Shown piece by piece: positions 18,606 to 27,353 of a stretch of DNA of 64,000 bases (positions are counted from its first letter, which is position 1; each line of letters starts with the position of its first letter). The notes beneath the pieces are model-generated. The model saw only the letters and a list, made by a program, of their open reading frames with translations, was not told the DNA's origin and searched no databases. The DNA comes from Pyxidicoccus xibeiensis. GTDB lineage: Bacteria; Myxococcota; Myxococcia; Myxococcales; Myxococcaceae. The stretch lies in assembly GCF_024198175.1 (NCBI RefSeq), contig NZ_JAJVKV010000004.1, positions 992,001-1,056,000 of the forward strand. The letters are read 5' to 3'. The translations under genes were made by a program, and so were the position numbers.

Positions 18606-19454
18606 TCAGCGCAGGCGCGGCAGCAGGGCGCGCAGGCTCCTGTCCACCCCGCCCCGGGGGCCCAAGAGCTCCATGGCCTTCAGCTCGTAGGGCAGCACGT
18701 TGTCCCGGGCCACCAGCTGCACGTGCGCGCCCAGGGCGGCCGGCAGGGCCAGGTCCAGCTCGTAGATGTCGCCGGCCACCAGCGTCTGCTCCGGCCGGGT
18801 GCCGGTGGCGTCCCACACGCGCTTGAGGGCCTCGAAGTAGCGGCCCCGGCGCAGGTAGATGGGCCGGCGCAGCACCCCGTCCAGCGTCTGCGTCTCCGGC
18901 ACCGAGGCGAAGCGCGCGTCCGGAGCGTCCGGCGCGTCCAGCAGGAACTTGCGCGCGTCCCCGGAGACCTTGAGCCGCTCGCGCCCCTTCGGCGCCAGCT
19001 CGTCCAGCTTCTTCTCCACCAGGTCCGTGTGCGCGTTGGTCACCACCGTCACCGGCAGCCCCGTGGCCAGCAGCGCCTCCAGCACCTCCTTCGCCTCTGG
19101 CTTGAAGGCCGTGGCGGAGTACGCGTACGCCTCGCGGTACAGCCCCTGCACCGCCTCCGAGCGCCGGGCCTCGTCCGCCCCCTGCCCGAAGCGCTGCAGC
19201 AGCCGGTGCGCCGCGCACGTCGCCGTCAGGTACGGGTCCGCCGTCGCCGGCGCCACCACCCGGCCGCCCAAATCCCACCCCAGCGCGTCCGCCCCCGCGC
19301 GCAGCGCGGCGACCTCCTCCTCCCAGGCGACCTCGAGGTTCTCTCCCACCACCCGCGCCAGCCCCTGGCGGAAGTGCTGGAGGAAGGGCGCGCTCTCCGC
19401 CGCCACGTCCGTGAAGGTTCCGTCGAAGTCCAACACCACGCACGCAATCGCCAT
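18606..19454 (-). CDS. HAD-superfamily hydrolase (phosphatase-like)
   Basis: A 282-residue cytoplasmic protein with motif I DFDGT (nucleophile Asp9 and Asp11), motif II VVTNAHT (Thr), a Lys in the FKPEAKEVLEALLATG/KGRERLKVSGDARKF region and motif IV AGDIYELD (two acidic residues). An inserted helical cap lies between motifs I and II. Such enzymes remove phosphate from small metabolites; the substrate cannot be inferred. It is divergent from the sensor kinase at 19655 (200-bp gap) and ends 134 bases after the lipoprotein promoter region. Confidence 0.85.
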   Translation of the reverse strand: MAIACVVLDFDGTFTDVAAESAPFLQHFRQGLARVVGENLEVAWEEEVAALRAGADALGWDLGGRVVAPATADPYLTATCAAHRLLQRFGQGADEARRSEAVQGLYREAYAYSATAFKPEAKEVLEALLATGLPVTVVTNAHTDLVEKKLDELAPKGRERLKVSGDARKFLLDAPDAPDARFASVPETQTLDGVLRRPIYLRRGRYFEALKRVWDATGTRPEQTLVAGDIYELDLALPAALGAHVQLVARDNVLPYELKAMELLGPRGGVDRSLRALLPRLR

Positions 19455-19654
19455 CAGCCCACCGGCTCCCGAAGTCGTTGAAGGGGCCCGGATGACGCCC
19501 CGGCCACGCCCCTGAAATCAAGCCCACCCTGACTGCCGGCCGCCGGCAACTCCCGGACAATCGCGCAAATCCAGCCGCCGACGATTCTCCTCCCGGACGG
19601 GTTGTCAGGGAGGATGCCAGGTCCCAAGGTAGTCCCCTGCCCCGCGGCCTCCGC

Positions 19655-22222
19655 ATGTCCGAGCCACCCCTGTCCGCCACCGAAGCCTCCCCTTCCGACG
19701 AGCGGGAGTGGCTGCGGGCCGTGCTGCGGCTGCTGCCGGTGGGCGTCTTCCTGGCGGACCGCCACGGGCGGCTGCTGGAGGCGAACGCGGCCGCGGTCGC
19801 CATCTGGGGGACCCAGCCGCCGCTGGTGGGGGAAATCTCCCAGTACGGCCGCTACGAGGCCTGGTGGCCGGAGACGGGCCGGCGGCTGGAAGCGCACGAG
19901 TGGGGCATGGCGCGCGCGCTGCTGAAGCGGGAGACGGTGCTCAACCAGGAGCTGGACATCGTCGCCTTCGACGGCGCGCGGCGCACCATCCTCAACTCCG
20001 CGGCGCCGCTGTATGGCGCGGACGGGGCGCTGCTGGGCGCGGTGTCCGTCGACGTGGACATCACCGCGCGCAAGGTGGCCGAGCGCGCGGAGGCCTTCAT
20101 CTCCGAGGCCAGCCGCCTGCTGAGCGAGTCGCTGGACTGGGAGACGACGCTCAAGGCGGTGGCACGGCTGGCCACGCGCGAGTGGGCGGACTACTGCCTG
20201 GTGGACCTGCTGGGGGAAGACGGGGCCCTCCACCGCCTGGTCCTCGTCGCCCGGGACGCCGCCCGCCAGGCGCTGCTGGACCAGGCGCTGCCCTACGCGG
20301 CCCGGCTGGACGCGGACACCGTCATGGCGCGGGCCATCGTCAGCGGGCAGTCGCTGCTGGTGCCCGACATCACTCCCGAGTGGCTCGCCTCCCACTCGCG
20401 CTCTCCAGAGCACTTCCGGCTGATGAGCGAGCTGGCCCCGCGCTCCATGCTCGCGGTGCCCCTGGTGGTGGGCAGCCGGCGCTTCGGCCTCATCACCCTC
20501 ATCTCCACCTCGCTCGCGCGGCGCTACAGCGAGCGGGACCTGGCCTTCGCGGAGGAGTTTGCCCGCCGCGCGGCTCGCGCGCTGGACAGCGCCCGCGTCT
20601 ACCGCGAGGCCCGGGAGGCGCTCCGGGCCCGCGACGCTTCCCTGGCGCTGCTGGACGCGTTCCTCTCCGAGTCGCCGGTGGGCATGGCCTTCCTCGACCG
20701 GGAGCTGCGCTACGTGCACATCAACCCGGTGCTGGCCGCAATGAACGAGGTGCCGCCGGAGGCGCACCTGCGCCGCACCCCCACGCAGGTGATGGGCCCC
20801 CACTCGGTGGGGCTCGAGGAGGTGCTGCGGCAGGTGCTGCGCACGGGCGAGACGGTGGTGGACGAGCGCCTCCAGGACCCGCGCCCCGGCGAGCCGCGCT
20901 ACTTCCATGCCACCTGGTTCCCGGTGCACATGGGCGGGGAGCTGCTCGGCGTGGGCGGCACGGTGCGGGAGGTGACGGAGCAGCAGCGGGAGCAGGAGCG
21001 GCTGCGCTTCCTCGCGGACGTCACCGCCCGGCTGTCCTCGTCGCTGGACTGGCGCACCACGCTGCGCACCGTGGCGCGGGTGCTGGTGGGGCCCCTGGCG
21101 GACTACTGCACCGTGGACGTGCTGACGGGAGACGGCGACCAGCTGGAGCGCGTGGAGGCGCTGGCCGGCGATGCCCGGACCCAGGAGCTGCTGGCGAAGG
21201 CCGTGCGCTACCCTCCGCCGTCCGGCCTGCGCACCCCGCTGCGCCGGGTGATGGAGACGGGGCAGTCGGAGCTCGCCTCCGAGCTGGACGCCGCGTGGCT
21301 GGACGCCCTGTCGGTGAGCCCCGAGCACCGCAAGCACCTGGAGGCGCTGGCGCCGCGCTCGCTGATGATTGTCCCGCTGGTGGCGCGCGGGCGCACGCTG
21401 GGGGTCGTCTGCGCCGTCTCCCAGGACCCGTCCCGGCGCTACCGCGCGGCGGACCTGGCCTTCCTGGAGGACGTGGCGTCGCGCGCGGCGCTCGCGGTGG
21501 ACAACGCCTGGCTGTACCGGGAGGCGGAAGGGGCGGTGACGGCGCGAGACGAGTTCGTGGCCATCGCCACGCACGAGCTGCGCACGCCCCTGTCCGCGCT
21601 CCAGCTCCAGCTCACGTCGCTGCACCGGGCGGCGCAGCGGGACACGCCCGTTCCCCCGGAGCGGCTGCGGCAGGGCCTGGGCAGCGCGCTGCGGCAGGCG
21701 GAGCGGCTGGGCCACCTGGTCACCCACCTGTTCGACGTGGCGCGCATCAGCACCGGGCGCCTGGAGCTGGAGCGCGAGCAGGTGGACCTGTCCGCGCTGG
21801 CGCACCGGCTGGTGGCGCGCATGGAGGACGCGCTGGCCGCCGCCGGCTGCGCGGCGGTGGTCCACGCGGACGCGCCAGTGCTCGCCCACGCGGACCGCTC
21901 CCGCATCGAGCAGGTGCTGATGAACCTGCTCTCCAACGCCATGAAGTACGCGGCCGGCCAGCCGGTAGAGGTCACCGTGGAGTCCGCGGACGGCGCCTCC
22001 CTCCTGTACGTGCGGGACTGGGGCCCGGGCATCCCCCGCGGGGCGCACGAGCGCATCTTCGAGCGCTTCGAGCGCGCCACCGGCGAGCACGCCCGCGCCA
22101 GCCTGGGCCTGGGGCTCTACATCTCCCGCCAGATTGCCCGCGCCCACGGCGGCGACCTGTCCGTGACGTCTCCCCAGGAGGGCCCGGGCGCGAGCTTCGT
22201 GCTGCGGCTGCCACCCGCCTGA
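19655..22222 (+). CDS. Soluble multi-sensor histidine kinase (PAS-GAF-PAS-GAF-HisKA-HATPase)
   Basis: An 855-residue kinase with no membrane segment. Domains: PAS (about 15-140), GAF (about 145-315; WADYCLVDLLGEDG start), PAS with FLDRELR (about 330-450), GAF (about 455-620; LADYCTVDVL), HisKA with ATHELRTPL (His640), HATPase with QVLMNLLSNAMKYA (N box), VRDWGPGIP (G1) and LGLGLYISRQ (G2). All catalytic residues are intact, unlike the paralogue at 14564. No receiver or response regulator gene is adjacent, so it is an orphan kinase; its ligands are probably cytoplasmic (haem, flavin or small molecules bound by PAS/GAF). Confidence 0.92.
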   Translation: MSEPPLSATEASPSDEREWLRAVLRLLPVGVFLADRHGRLLEANAAAVAIWGTQPPLVGEISQYGRYEAWWPETGRRLEAHEWGMARALLKRETVLNQELDIVAFDGARRTILNSAAPLYGADGALLGAVSVDVDITARKVAERAEAFISEASRLLSESLDWETTLKAVARLATREWADYCLVDLLGEDGALHRLVLVARDAARQALLDQALPYAARLDADTVMARAIVSGQSLLVPDITPEWLASHSRSPEHFRLMSELAPRSMLAVPLVVGSRRFGLITLISTSLARRYSERDLAFAEEFARRAARALDSARVYREAREALRARDASLALLDAFLSESPVGMAFLDRELRYVHINPVLAAMNEVPPEAHLRRTPTQVMGPHSVGLEEVLRQVLRTGETVVDERLQDPRPGEPRYFHATWFPVHMGGELLGVGGTVREVTEQQREQERLRFLADVTARLSSSLDWRTTLRTVARVLVGPLADYCTVDVLTGDGDQLERVEALAGDARTQELLAKAVRYPPPSGLRTPLRRVMETGQSELASELDAAWLDALSVSPEHRKHLEALAPRSLMIVPLVARGRTLGVVCAVSQDPSRRYRAADLAFLEDVASRAALAVDNAWLYREAEGAVTARDEFVAIATHELRTPLSALQLQLTSLHRAAQRDTPVPPERLRQGLGSALRQAERLGHLVTHLFDVARISTGRLELEREQVDLSALAHRLVARMEDALAAAGCAAVVHADAPVLAHADRSRIEQVLMNLLSNAMKYAAGQPVEVTVESADGASLLYVRDWGPGIPRGAHERIFERFERATGEHARASLGLGLYISRQIARAHGGDLSVTSPQEGPGASFVLRLPPA

Positions 22223-22292
22223 AGCCCTGGCGCAGGAGGTCGCAGGACGCCGCCTTGAGGCCTACCCCCGGGAGGCCGCTAACCTCTCGGGC

Positions 22293-22658
22293 ATGGAAGC
22301 GACACGGCGGAGTGAGTCGACGTGGCGTCGCCGGGCGTGGCTGCCCTGGGGCATGCTGGTGGGCGCGGTGGCGCTCGCCACGACGGGGGCCTGGGCGGGC
22401 TCGCGCTCCATCTCCGCGCTGGTGGAGCGCAACGAGCAGCTCTCGCGCGAGGCGGCCGAGTCCGAGGCCCGCGTCGCGGAGCTCCAGGCGCTGCGCGATG
22501 CCCAGGCGCTGCGGCTGCGGACGCTGGAGCAGCAGCACCAGTCCGCGCTCGCCGCGGTGACGGCCCCCGCCACGTGCGCCCCTCCCCAGGCCCAGGCCTC
22601 CCAGGGCCGGCCCGACGCCCGGCGCGCCCTCAAGGGCAAGAAGGTGGCGCGGCGCTGA
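22293..22658 (+). CDS. Small membrane-anchored coiled-coil protein
   Basis: A 121-residue protein with a basic N terminus (RRSESTWRRRAW), one hydrophobic helix (LPWGMLVGAVALATTGAWAG) and then a heptad-like stretch rich in Glu, Ala and Leu (ALVERNEQLSREAAESEARVAELQALRDAQALRLRTLEQQH) predicted to form a coiled coil facing the periplasm. A Pro/Gln linker and a basic tail (RRALKGKKVARR) end the protein. No enzyme motif is visible. It lies 70 bases after the kinase in the same direction and could be cotranscribed with it. Confidence 0.65.
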   Translation: MEATRRSESTWRRRAWLPWGMLVGAVALATTGAWAGSRSISALVERNEQLSREAAESEARVAELQALRDAQALRLRTLEQQHQSALAAVTAPATCAPPQAQASQGRPDARRALKGKKVARR

Positions 22659-22827
22659 GCGTGGCGGTTGCTCCCGCGTCCACACCCTCGCGGGCGCTGT
22701 GGCCCCCGGAGCAACAGCAGGCCCGTTGCGCGGGTGCAACCCCGCGAAAGGACGGAGGGCCCGGGTCCGGCCCGCCTCGTGCTACCGCGTACCGCAACGT
22801 CCCCTGCCGCCCGTCGAGGTCCTCCCC

Positions 22828-24282
22828 ATGCCGTCCCGCGTCCTCCGTGTTCCCTCGTGGCCCCTGCTGGCCCTGCTCGTGTGCGTGTCCGCGCTGCTCT
22901 TCCCGGCGTCGCGGGCCGCGGCCGAGCCCGGCATCCGCATCCTGAACTCGCTGTCCACCCACTCCCTGGCCCGCAACGCGCTCACCGCCAACCGTGCCTC
23001 GCTGCGGGCACTCGCCTCCGGGCCCCTGAGCAGCTCGGCCTTCGCCACCCACCCCAGCCTCAGGCACCAGCTCGAGGACCCCTGGGCGCGCGACGTGATG
23101 AACTACCTGGTGCAGTGCGCCCTGCCGACGGGCCGCACGGTGTCGTGGTGGGACCGCCGGGGCGTGGGGTACATCTTCACGGGCAAGGCGGGCCTGTGTC
23201 CGGAGTGGGAGTTCGGCGCCCCCAGCCTGACGTGCCAGGGCTACGTGACGGGCTGCCTGCTGGCGCGCAACAACGCCTACGGCCTCGCGGTGGAGGTGTC
23301 CCTGCGCGGTGAGCACCCGACGGCCCCCGCGCGCCTCAACCCCTCCGGCCTCTCCGTGGAGTGGAGCCCCATGTTCCTGCCCTGCCCCGCCGGAGCCGCC
23401 GGCCTGACGGCCGAGTGTGGCTGGGTGGGCGAGGGCGTGGGCACCTGCACCCCGGGCGCGGAGGTGATGCTGGCCGCGGGGGCGCCCTACCCGGACACCT
23501 GCACCGGCCAGCTGGGCAAGCTCAGCGGAGACCGCGTGCTGCGCGTGTGCCGGGAGCCGGCGGGCTGCTCGCGCGCGGGGCGCCTGGCGGAGACGGACCA
23601 CAACAACTGCGGAGGCATCACCCCCAGCGTCACCTTCACCTGCCCCGCGTCGGGCAGCTACAGCGTCATGTCCGCGCCCTACAGCCGCGCCACGCCGCCC
23701 GGCACGTGGGTGTGGCCGCAGGCCTGGTCCAGCGCGGCCAGCAAGTACCCCGCGGCCCCCTTCGGCGCCTTCACCTTCCGCGAGGGCGCCTTCTACGGCA
23801 ACCTCTTCGACGCCGACGCGCTGGCGACGGAGGTGCTGCTGGACCCGCAGACCCTGAAGCCCTACTACGCCCAGCCGAGCTTCACGGGCGTCGTCTACAA
23901 GAACGTCCACGCCTGCCACGGCCGGGACTGGGTGTCCGGGGACGCCCACCTGTCCTCGCGCATCTGCGCCAACAGCAGCCGCCTCTGCCTGGCGAATACC
24001 GTGGGGCCGTGCGAGCCGGGCGGCAACACCTCCCTCCCGCCCCGGTGCGCGGTGAACGACGGCTCCCGCGTGCTGGGCGACGGCGACTTCGAGTCCTGCA
24101 GGGACGCCGCGGGCTTCCTCCACCCCGAGCCCGTCACCGTCTACCTGCGCAGCCCGTGTGACGGGCTGCCCGCGAGCGCACGGGAGGTCTGCGCCTGGGA
24201 GTGCGGCGCGCTCGCGTGCACGTACGAGTGCCGGCCGAAGTCCCCGAGCGAGTGCACCCAGAAGTACAGCCCGGCCCAGTAG
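22828..24282 (+). CDS. Secreted Cys-rich protein of unknown function
   Basis: A 484-residue exported protein. MPSRVLRVPSWPLLALLVCVSALLFPASRAAA is a signal peptide with an A-x-A cleavage site. The mature part has more than 25 Cys, including LVQCALPTG, CQGYVTGCLLARN, CTCTPG-like pairs and a C-terminal CAWECGALACTYECRPKSPSEC, which fits a disulfide-knit surface or secreted protein. It also contains a conserved-looking AFTFREGAFYGNLFD segment. I do not recognise a catalytic motif. The longer open frame starts at 22699 but only 22828 gives a signal peptide. It is flanked by the small coiled-coil gene and, convergently, by the MFS gene. Confidence 0.8.
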   Translation: MPSRVLRVPSWPLLALLVCVSALLFPASRAAAEPGIRILNSLSTHSLARNALTANRASLRALASGPLSSSAFATHPSLRHQLEDPWARDVMNYLVQCALPTGRTVSWWDRRGVGYIFTGKAGLCPEWEFGAPSLTCQGYVTGCLLARNNAYGLAVEVSLRGEHPTAPARLNPSGLSVEWSPMFLPCPAGAAGLTAECGWVGEGVGTCTPGAEVMLAAGAPYPDTCTGQLGKLSGDRVLRVCREPAGCSRAGRLAETDHNNCGGITPSVTFTCPASGSYSVMSAPYSRATPPGTWVWPQAWSSAASKYPAAPFGAFTFREGAFYGNLFDADALATEVLLDPQTLKPYYAQPSFTGVVYKNVHACHGRDWVSGDAHLSSRICANSSRLCLANTVGPCEPGGNTSLPPRCAVNDGSRVLGDGDFESCRDAAGFLHPEPVTVYLRSPCDGLPASAREVCAWECGALACTYECRPKSPSECTQKYSPAQ

Positions 24283-24310
24283 GAGGGCACGGCGTCACGC
24301 CCCCTCATGC

Positions 24311-24349
24311 TCCGCCCTCAGGCGCCGCCCTCAGGCTCCGCCCTCAGGC
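24311..24349. repeat. 13-bp tandem repeat, three copies
   Basis: (T/G)CCGCCCTCAGGC occurs three times head to tail at 24311-24323, 24324-24336 and 24337-24349, then breaks down (TCCGGAGGC). The array covers the 3' gap between two convergent genes and the last bases of the MFS gene. Likely a slippage repeat; it could alter the C terminus of the transporter by copy-number change. Confidence 0.75.
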
Positions 24350-25606
24350 TCCGGAGGCCCGCACCTCGTCCACGCGGTCGATGCGGCGCAGCTCCGGGAA
24401 GCGCCAGGCCCACAGCGCCACCACCGCCAGCGTGCCCAGCCCGCCGAGGATGACGGCGGGCACGGCGCCGAACCACTCGGCGGTGAGGCCGGACTCGAAC
24501 TCGCCCAGCTCGTTGGAGGCGCCGATGAACACCATGTTCACGGCGCTCACCCGGCCCCGCATCTCCGGCGGCGTGGCCAGCTGCACCAGCGTCATCCGCG
24601 TCACCACGCTCACCATGTCCGCGGCCCCCAGCACCGCCAGGGCCACCATGGACACGAAGAGGTTCGTCGACAGGCCGAACACCACCGTGGCCACGCCGAA
24701 CAGCGCCACGCACGCCAGCATCACCACGCCCGTGCGCCGCTGGAGCGGGAAGTGGGCCAGCGCCACCGCCGTCACCGCCGCGCCCACCGCGGGCGCGCTG
24801 CGCAGCAGGCCCAGGCCCCAGGAGCCGGTGTGCAGCACCTCGCGGGCGTAGATGGGCATCAGCGCCACCGCCCCGCCCAGCAGCACCGCGAACAGGTCCA
24901 GCGAGATGGCGCCCAGCACCACCTTCCGGTTCCACACGAAGCGCAGGCCCGCCACCAGCCGCTCCCACGAGCCGTCCTCGCGGTCCATGCGCCCGGTGCG
25001 CACGTGCATGCGCGCCAGCATCAGGGTCGCCGTCACGAAGAGCCCCAGGCACAGCGCGTAGACGCCGCGGGCGTGGATGACGCCGTACAGCACGCCGCCC
25101 ACCGCGGGGCCGGCGATGGTGGCCACCTCGAAGGTGGTGGAGTTCCACGCCACCGCGCGCGCCAGGTGGCTGGGGTGCACCAGGTGCGTGACGAGCGACT
25201 GCGCGGCGGGGCCGGAGAACGCCCGCGCGGTGCCCAGCAGCACCAGCACGCCATACAGCGGCCACACCGAGCGGCTGCCGGAGGCGTCCAGCGCCCACAG
25301 CAGCGCCGCGCCCAGCCCCAGGGTGGCGTAGCAGCACAGGAGCACCTTGCGCCGGTCGAACCGGTCCGCCGTGTACCCGGTGACGAGCGACAGCAGCAGC
25401 GCGGGGAGGAACTGCGCCAGCCCCACGAGCCCCAGGTCCAGGGGGCGCTGGGTGAGGCTGTAGACGTGCCACGCCACCGCCACCGACTGCATCTGCGTGC
25501 CGAGCGTGAGGACGAAGCGCGCGACCTGGTACAGTCGGAAGTCGCGGTACTCGAAGAGGGAGGAGGCGGGGGAGGGGCCCACACCCGCCGCCGGGGCGGA
25601 GTCCAT
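24344..25606 (-). CDS. MFS transporter (MFS_3/EntS-like)
   Basis: A 420-residue protein with 11 to 12 hydrophobic helices. The start SLFEYRDFRLYQVARFVLTLGTQMQSVAVAWHVYSLTQRPLDLGLVGLAQFLPALLLSLVTGYTADRFDRRKVL is the usual beginning of the EntS/MFS_3 group, with the DRFDRRK loop between helices 2 and 3 and a second copy-like MTLVQLATPPEMRGRVSAVNMVFIGASNELGEFESG in the C half. Members export siderophores, macrolides or other hydrophobic compounds. ATG 25606 begins MDSAPAAG; the frame remains open farther upstream but overlaps the divergent gene's promoter. Divergent from the secreted-protein gene at 25707. Confidence 0.9.
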   Translation of the reverse strand: MDSAPAAGVGPSPASSLFEYRDFRLYQVARFVLTLGTQMQSVAVAWHVYSLTQRPLDLGLVGLAQFLPALLLSLVTGYTADRFDRRKVLLCCYATLGLGAALLWALDASGSRSVWPLYGVLVLLGTARAFSGPAAQSLVTHLVHPSHLARAVAWNSTTFEVATIAGPAVGGVLYGVIHARGVYALCLGLFVTATLMLARMHVRTGRMDREDGSWERLVAGLRFVWNRKVVLGAISLDLFAVLLGGAVALMPIYAREVLHTGSWGLGLLRSAPAVGAAVTAVALAHFPLQRRTGVVMLACVALFGVATVVFGLSTNLFVSMVALAVLGAADMVSVVTRMTLVQLATPPEMRGRVSAVNMVFIGASNELGEFESGLTAEWFGAVPAVILGGLGTLAVVALWAWRFPELRRIDRVDEVRASGA

Positions 25607-25706
25607 GGCGTCCCCCCATAGCCCCACGGGGCGGATGAATAAAGCGGCCGGGCGGGCGTCCAGGATTTCGCCAGCCCTTTCCCGGTCCCCACCGAGGAGC
25701 AGAACC

Positions 25707-26561
25707 GTGTCCCCACTCCGTTCCCTGCTGTGTGCGACGCTCGCACTCGGGCTCCTCCTGGGCGCCACCCCCGCCGAGGCGCGCTTCGGCAAGCGCTCGA
25801 AGCCGAGCGAGTCCAACACGCACGAGGCCACCCCGGTGGGCGAGGAGGACTCGGGCGGTGACGACGAGGACGACGACGACGACGACTCCCACTCGGACGG
25901 CCACCACTACGTGAGCGACCCGGTGGGTGACACGGTGAACGCGGTGAACTTCTTCGCCTTCATCTTCTCCGGCGGCAACCACCGGCTGTCGGTGGCGCCC
26001 GAGCCGGGGCCCGACGGCGAGCTGGTGCGCGAGCGTCACGCGGCGCCGCTGTCCTTCCGCCTGGGCGCGCAGGGTGGGCCGCTGGGCGGTGGCGGGGCGG
26101 TGGACCTGTTCATCGGCCTGGAGGGCCGGCGCTTCGGCGTGGACGCGCGCCTCACCGGCCTGGGGCTGCCCACGGATGACGGCTCGGAGGGCTCGGACAC
26201 CATCTCCCTGGTGGAGGCGCACCTGACGTGGGCGCTCGTCTCGCTGGAGCGGGTGCGGCTGCGCGCGGAGGCCGGGGTGAGCACCGCCAGCGCGCCGGAC
26301 ATCGACTTCGTCGGCGCCAGCATGGGCATGTCGCTGGAGGCGTGCATCGGCGGCCCGCTGGACGTGGAGACGCGGGTGCAGGCCACGCCCTTCCCCTACC
26401 GGCAGGTGGACGCGAGCGCCGCGCTGGCGCTGCACCTGGGCGCGCTGGTGCTGCGCGGCGGCTACCGGGGCATGGTGCTGGATGACGCGGGCCTCGTGGA
26501 CGGCGTCACCCACGTGGACACGTTCCATGGCCCCTTCTTCGGCGCGGGGCTGACGTACTAG
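25707..26561 (+). CDS. Secreted 'ARFGKRS' protein, copy 1
   Basis: A 284-residue exported protein. The GTG at 25707 is preceded by GAGGAGCAGAACC and starts the signal peptide VSPLRSLLCATLALGLLLGATPAEA, followed directly by RFGKRSKPSE. Then come an acidic run (DDEDDDDDDS), a predicted strand-rich domain and a repeated pattern LGAQGGPLGGGGAVDLFIGLEGRRFGVDARLTGLGLPTDDGSE ending in a C-terminal GLTY, as in small outer-membrane beta-barrels. Alternating hydrophobic strands and a terminal aromatic residue fit an outer-membrane location, but no family is recognised. It is closely related to 27354-28214 and overlaps the convergent receiver gene by 4 bases. Confidence 0.78.
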   Translation: MSPLRSLLCATLALGLLLGATPAEARFGKRSKPSESNTHEATPVGEEDSGGDDEDDDDDDSHSDGHHYVSDPVGDTVNAVNFFAFIFSGGNHRLSVAPEPGPDGELVRERHAAPLSFRLGAQGGPLGGGGAVDLFIGLEGRRFGVDARLTGLGLPTDDGSEGSDTISLVEAHLTWALVSLERVRLRAEAGVSTASAPDIDFVGASMGMSLEACIGGPLDVETRVQATPFPYRQVDASAALALHLGALVLRGGYRGMVLDDAGLVDGVTHVDTFHGPFFGAGLTY

Positions 26562-26989
26562 CTGCCGCTCCCGGTGGCGGCGTCCTGACCCGGGCAGTGC
26601 CGCCGCACCATGGTCAGCAGCGTCTCCAACCTGACGGGCTTGCGCAGCAGGGCCGCCACGCCGGGTGGCACGGGCTGCGGGTCTCCCGTCAACCCCACCA
26701 CCCGCGTCCGATTGAAGCGCGCGTCCGCCCTCAGCCGCTCCACCAGGACGCTGCCGCGCACCAGCGGCGTCTCCAGGTCGATGAGCACCAGGCAGGGCGT
26801 CTCGAGCGCGGTGAGCAACCGCAGCCCCTCCTCCCCATCCAGGGCCAGCACCACCTCATGTCCCTCGTCGCGGAGGGCCTCCGCCATCGCCCCCCGGAGG
26901 TCCGGATCGTCCTCGACGAGGAGGACCGTGGAGCGCGCTGACACCTGGGTCACGACAGCCACCCTAGCCGCTCTTTTCGCGTGAGGCAC
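26558..26989 (-). CDS. Stand-alone receiver-domain response regulator
   Basis: A 143-residue single-domain protein: VLLVEDDPDLRGAMAEAL supplies the acidic pocket, VLIDLETP the phosphoacceptor Asp, GLTGD the Thr position and LLRKPVRLETL the Lys. It has no output domain, so it may pass phosphate or bind a target by itself. The first possible start is GTG 26989; another GTG at 26941 would begin just before the receiver. It is sandwiched between the two 'ARFGKRS' paralogues on the opposite strand, an arrangement that suggests insertion or duplication around it. Confidence 0.85.
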   Translation of the reverse strand: MPHAKRAARVAVVTQVSARSTVLLVEDDPDLRGAMAEALRDEGHEVVLALDGEEGLRLLTALETPCLVLIDLETPLVRGSVLVERLRADARFNRTRVVGLTGDPQPVPPGVAALLRKPVRLETLLTMVRRHCPGQDAATGSGS

Positions 26990-27353
26990 GTGAGTCGTGC
27001 ATCCGCGTCACGCGTCGGGGGCTCACTGTCGGACCATGAGCATCTGCATGGCGGAATCATGCAGATATTACAGGCCCCCGGAGCCCTGGCGGCGCGGGCC
27101 TGATGACCCGGCGACACCGGCTGCTGCTGCAACCGCGAGGCGGGAGCTTCCAGGAGCGCGCGTCTTGCTGCACGTTCGGCGGGGCTCGAGGGTCCACCCG
27201 CGGTCAGTCGCCCCGCGCCCCGGAGGAGGGCCTGTCCGGCGGCGCACAGGAGATGTTGGGCGACGACAGGCACCTCCCGGGGGCCCATGGAATCCCACCC
27301 CGGGAAGACGGTTGAATCCCCCGGTTCCCGAGTCCAGAGAAGAGGAGAGGCCC
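26990..27353. other. Intergenic region with one stem-loop
   Basis: This 364-bp gap lies between the divergent receiver gene and the second 'ARFGKRS' gene and should hold promoters for both. The only clear structure is the inverted repeat at 27042-27066. I see no convincing small gene. Confidence 0.5.
27042..27066. promoter_or_regulatory. Inverted repeat ATCTGCATG-N7-CATGCAGAT
   Basis: Perfect 9-bp arms (27042-27050 and 27058-27066) around GCGGAAT. The arms are AT-richer than the surroundings and no T run follows, so an operator is more likely than a terminator. It is 49 bases upstream of the receiver gene's GTG and 288 upstream of the 'ARFGKRS' copy 2 start. Confidence 0.5.
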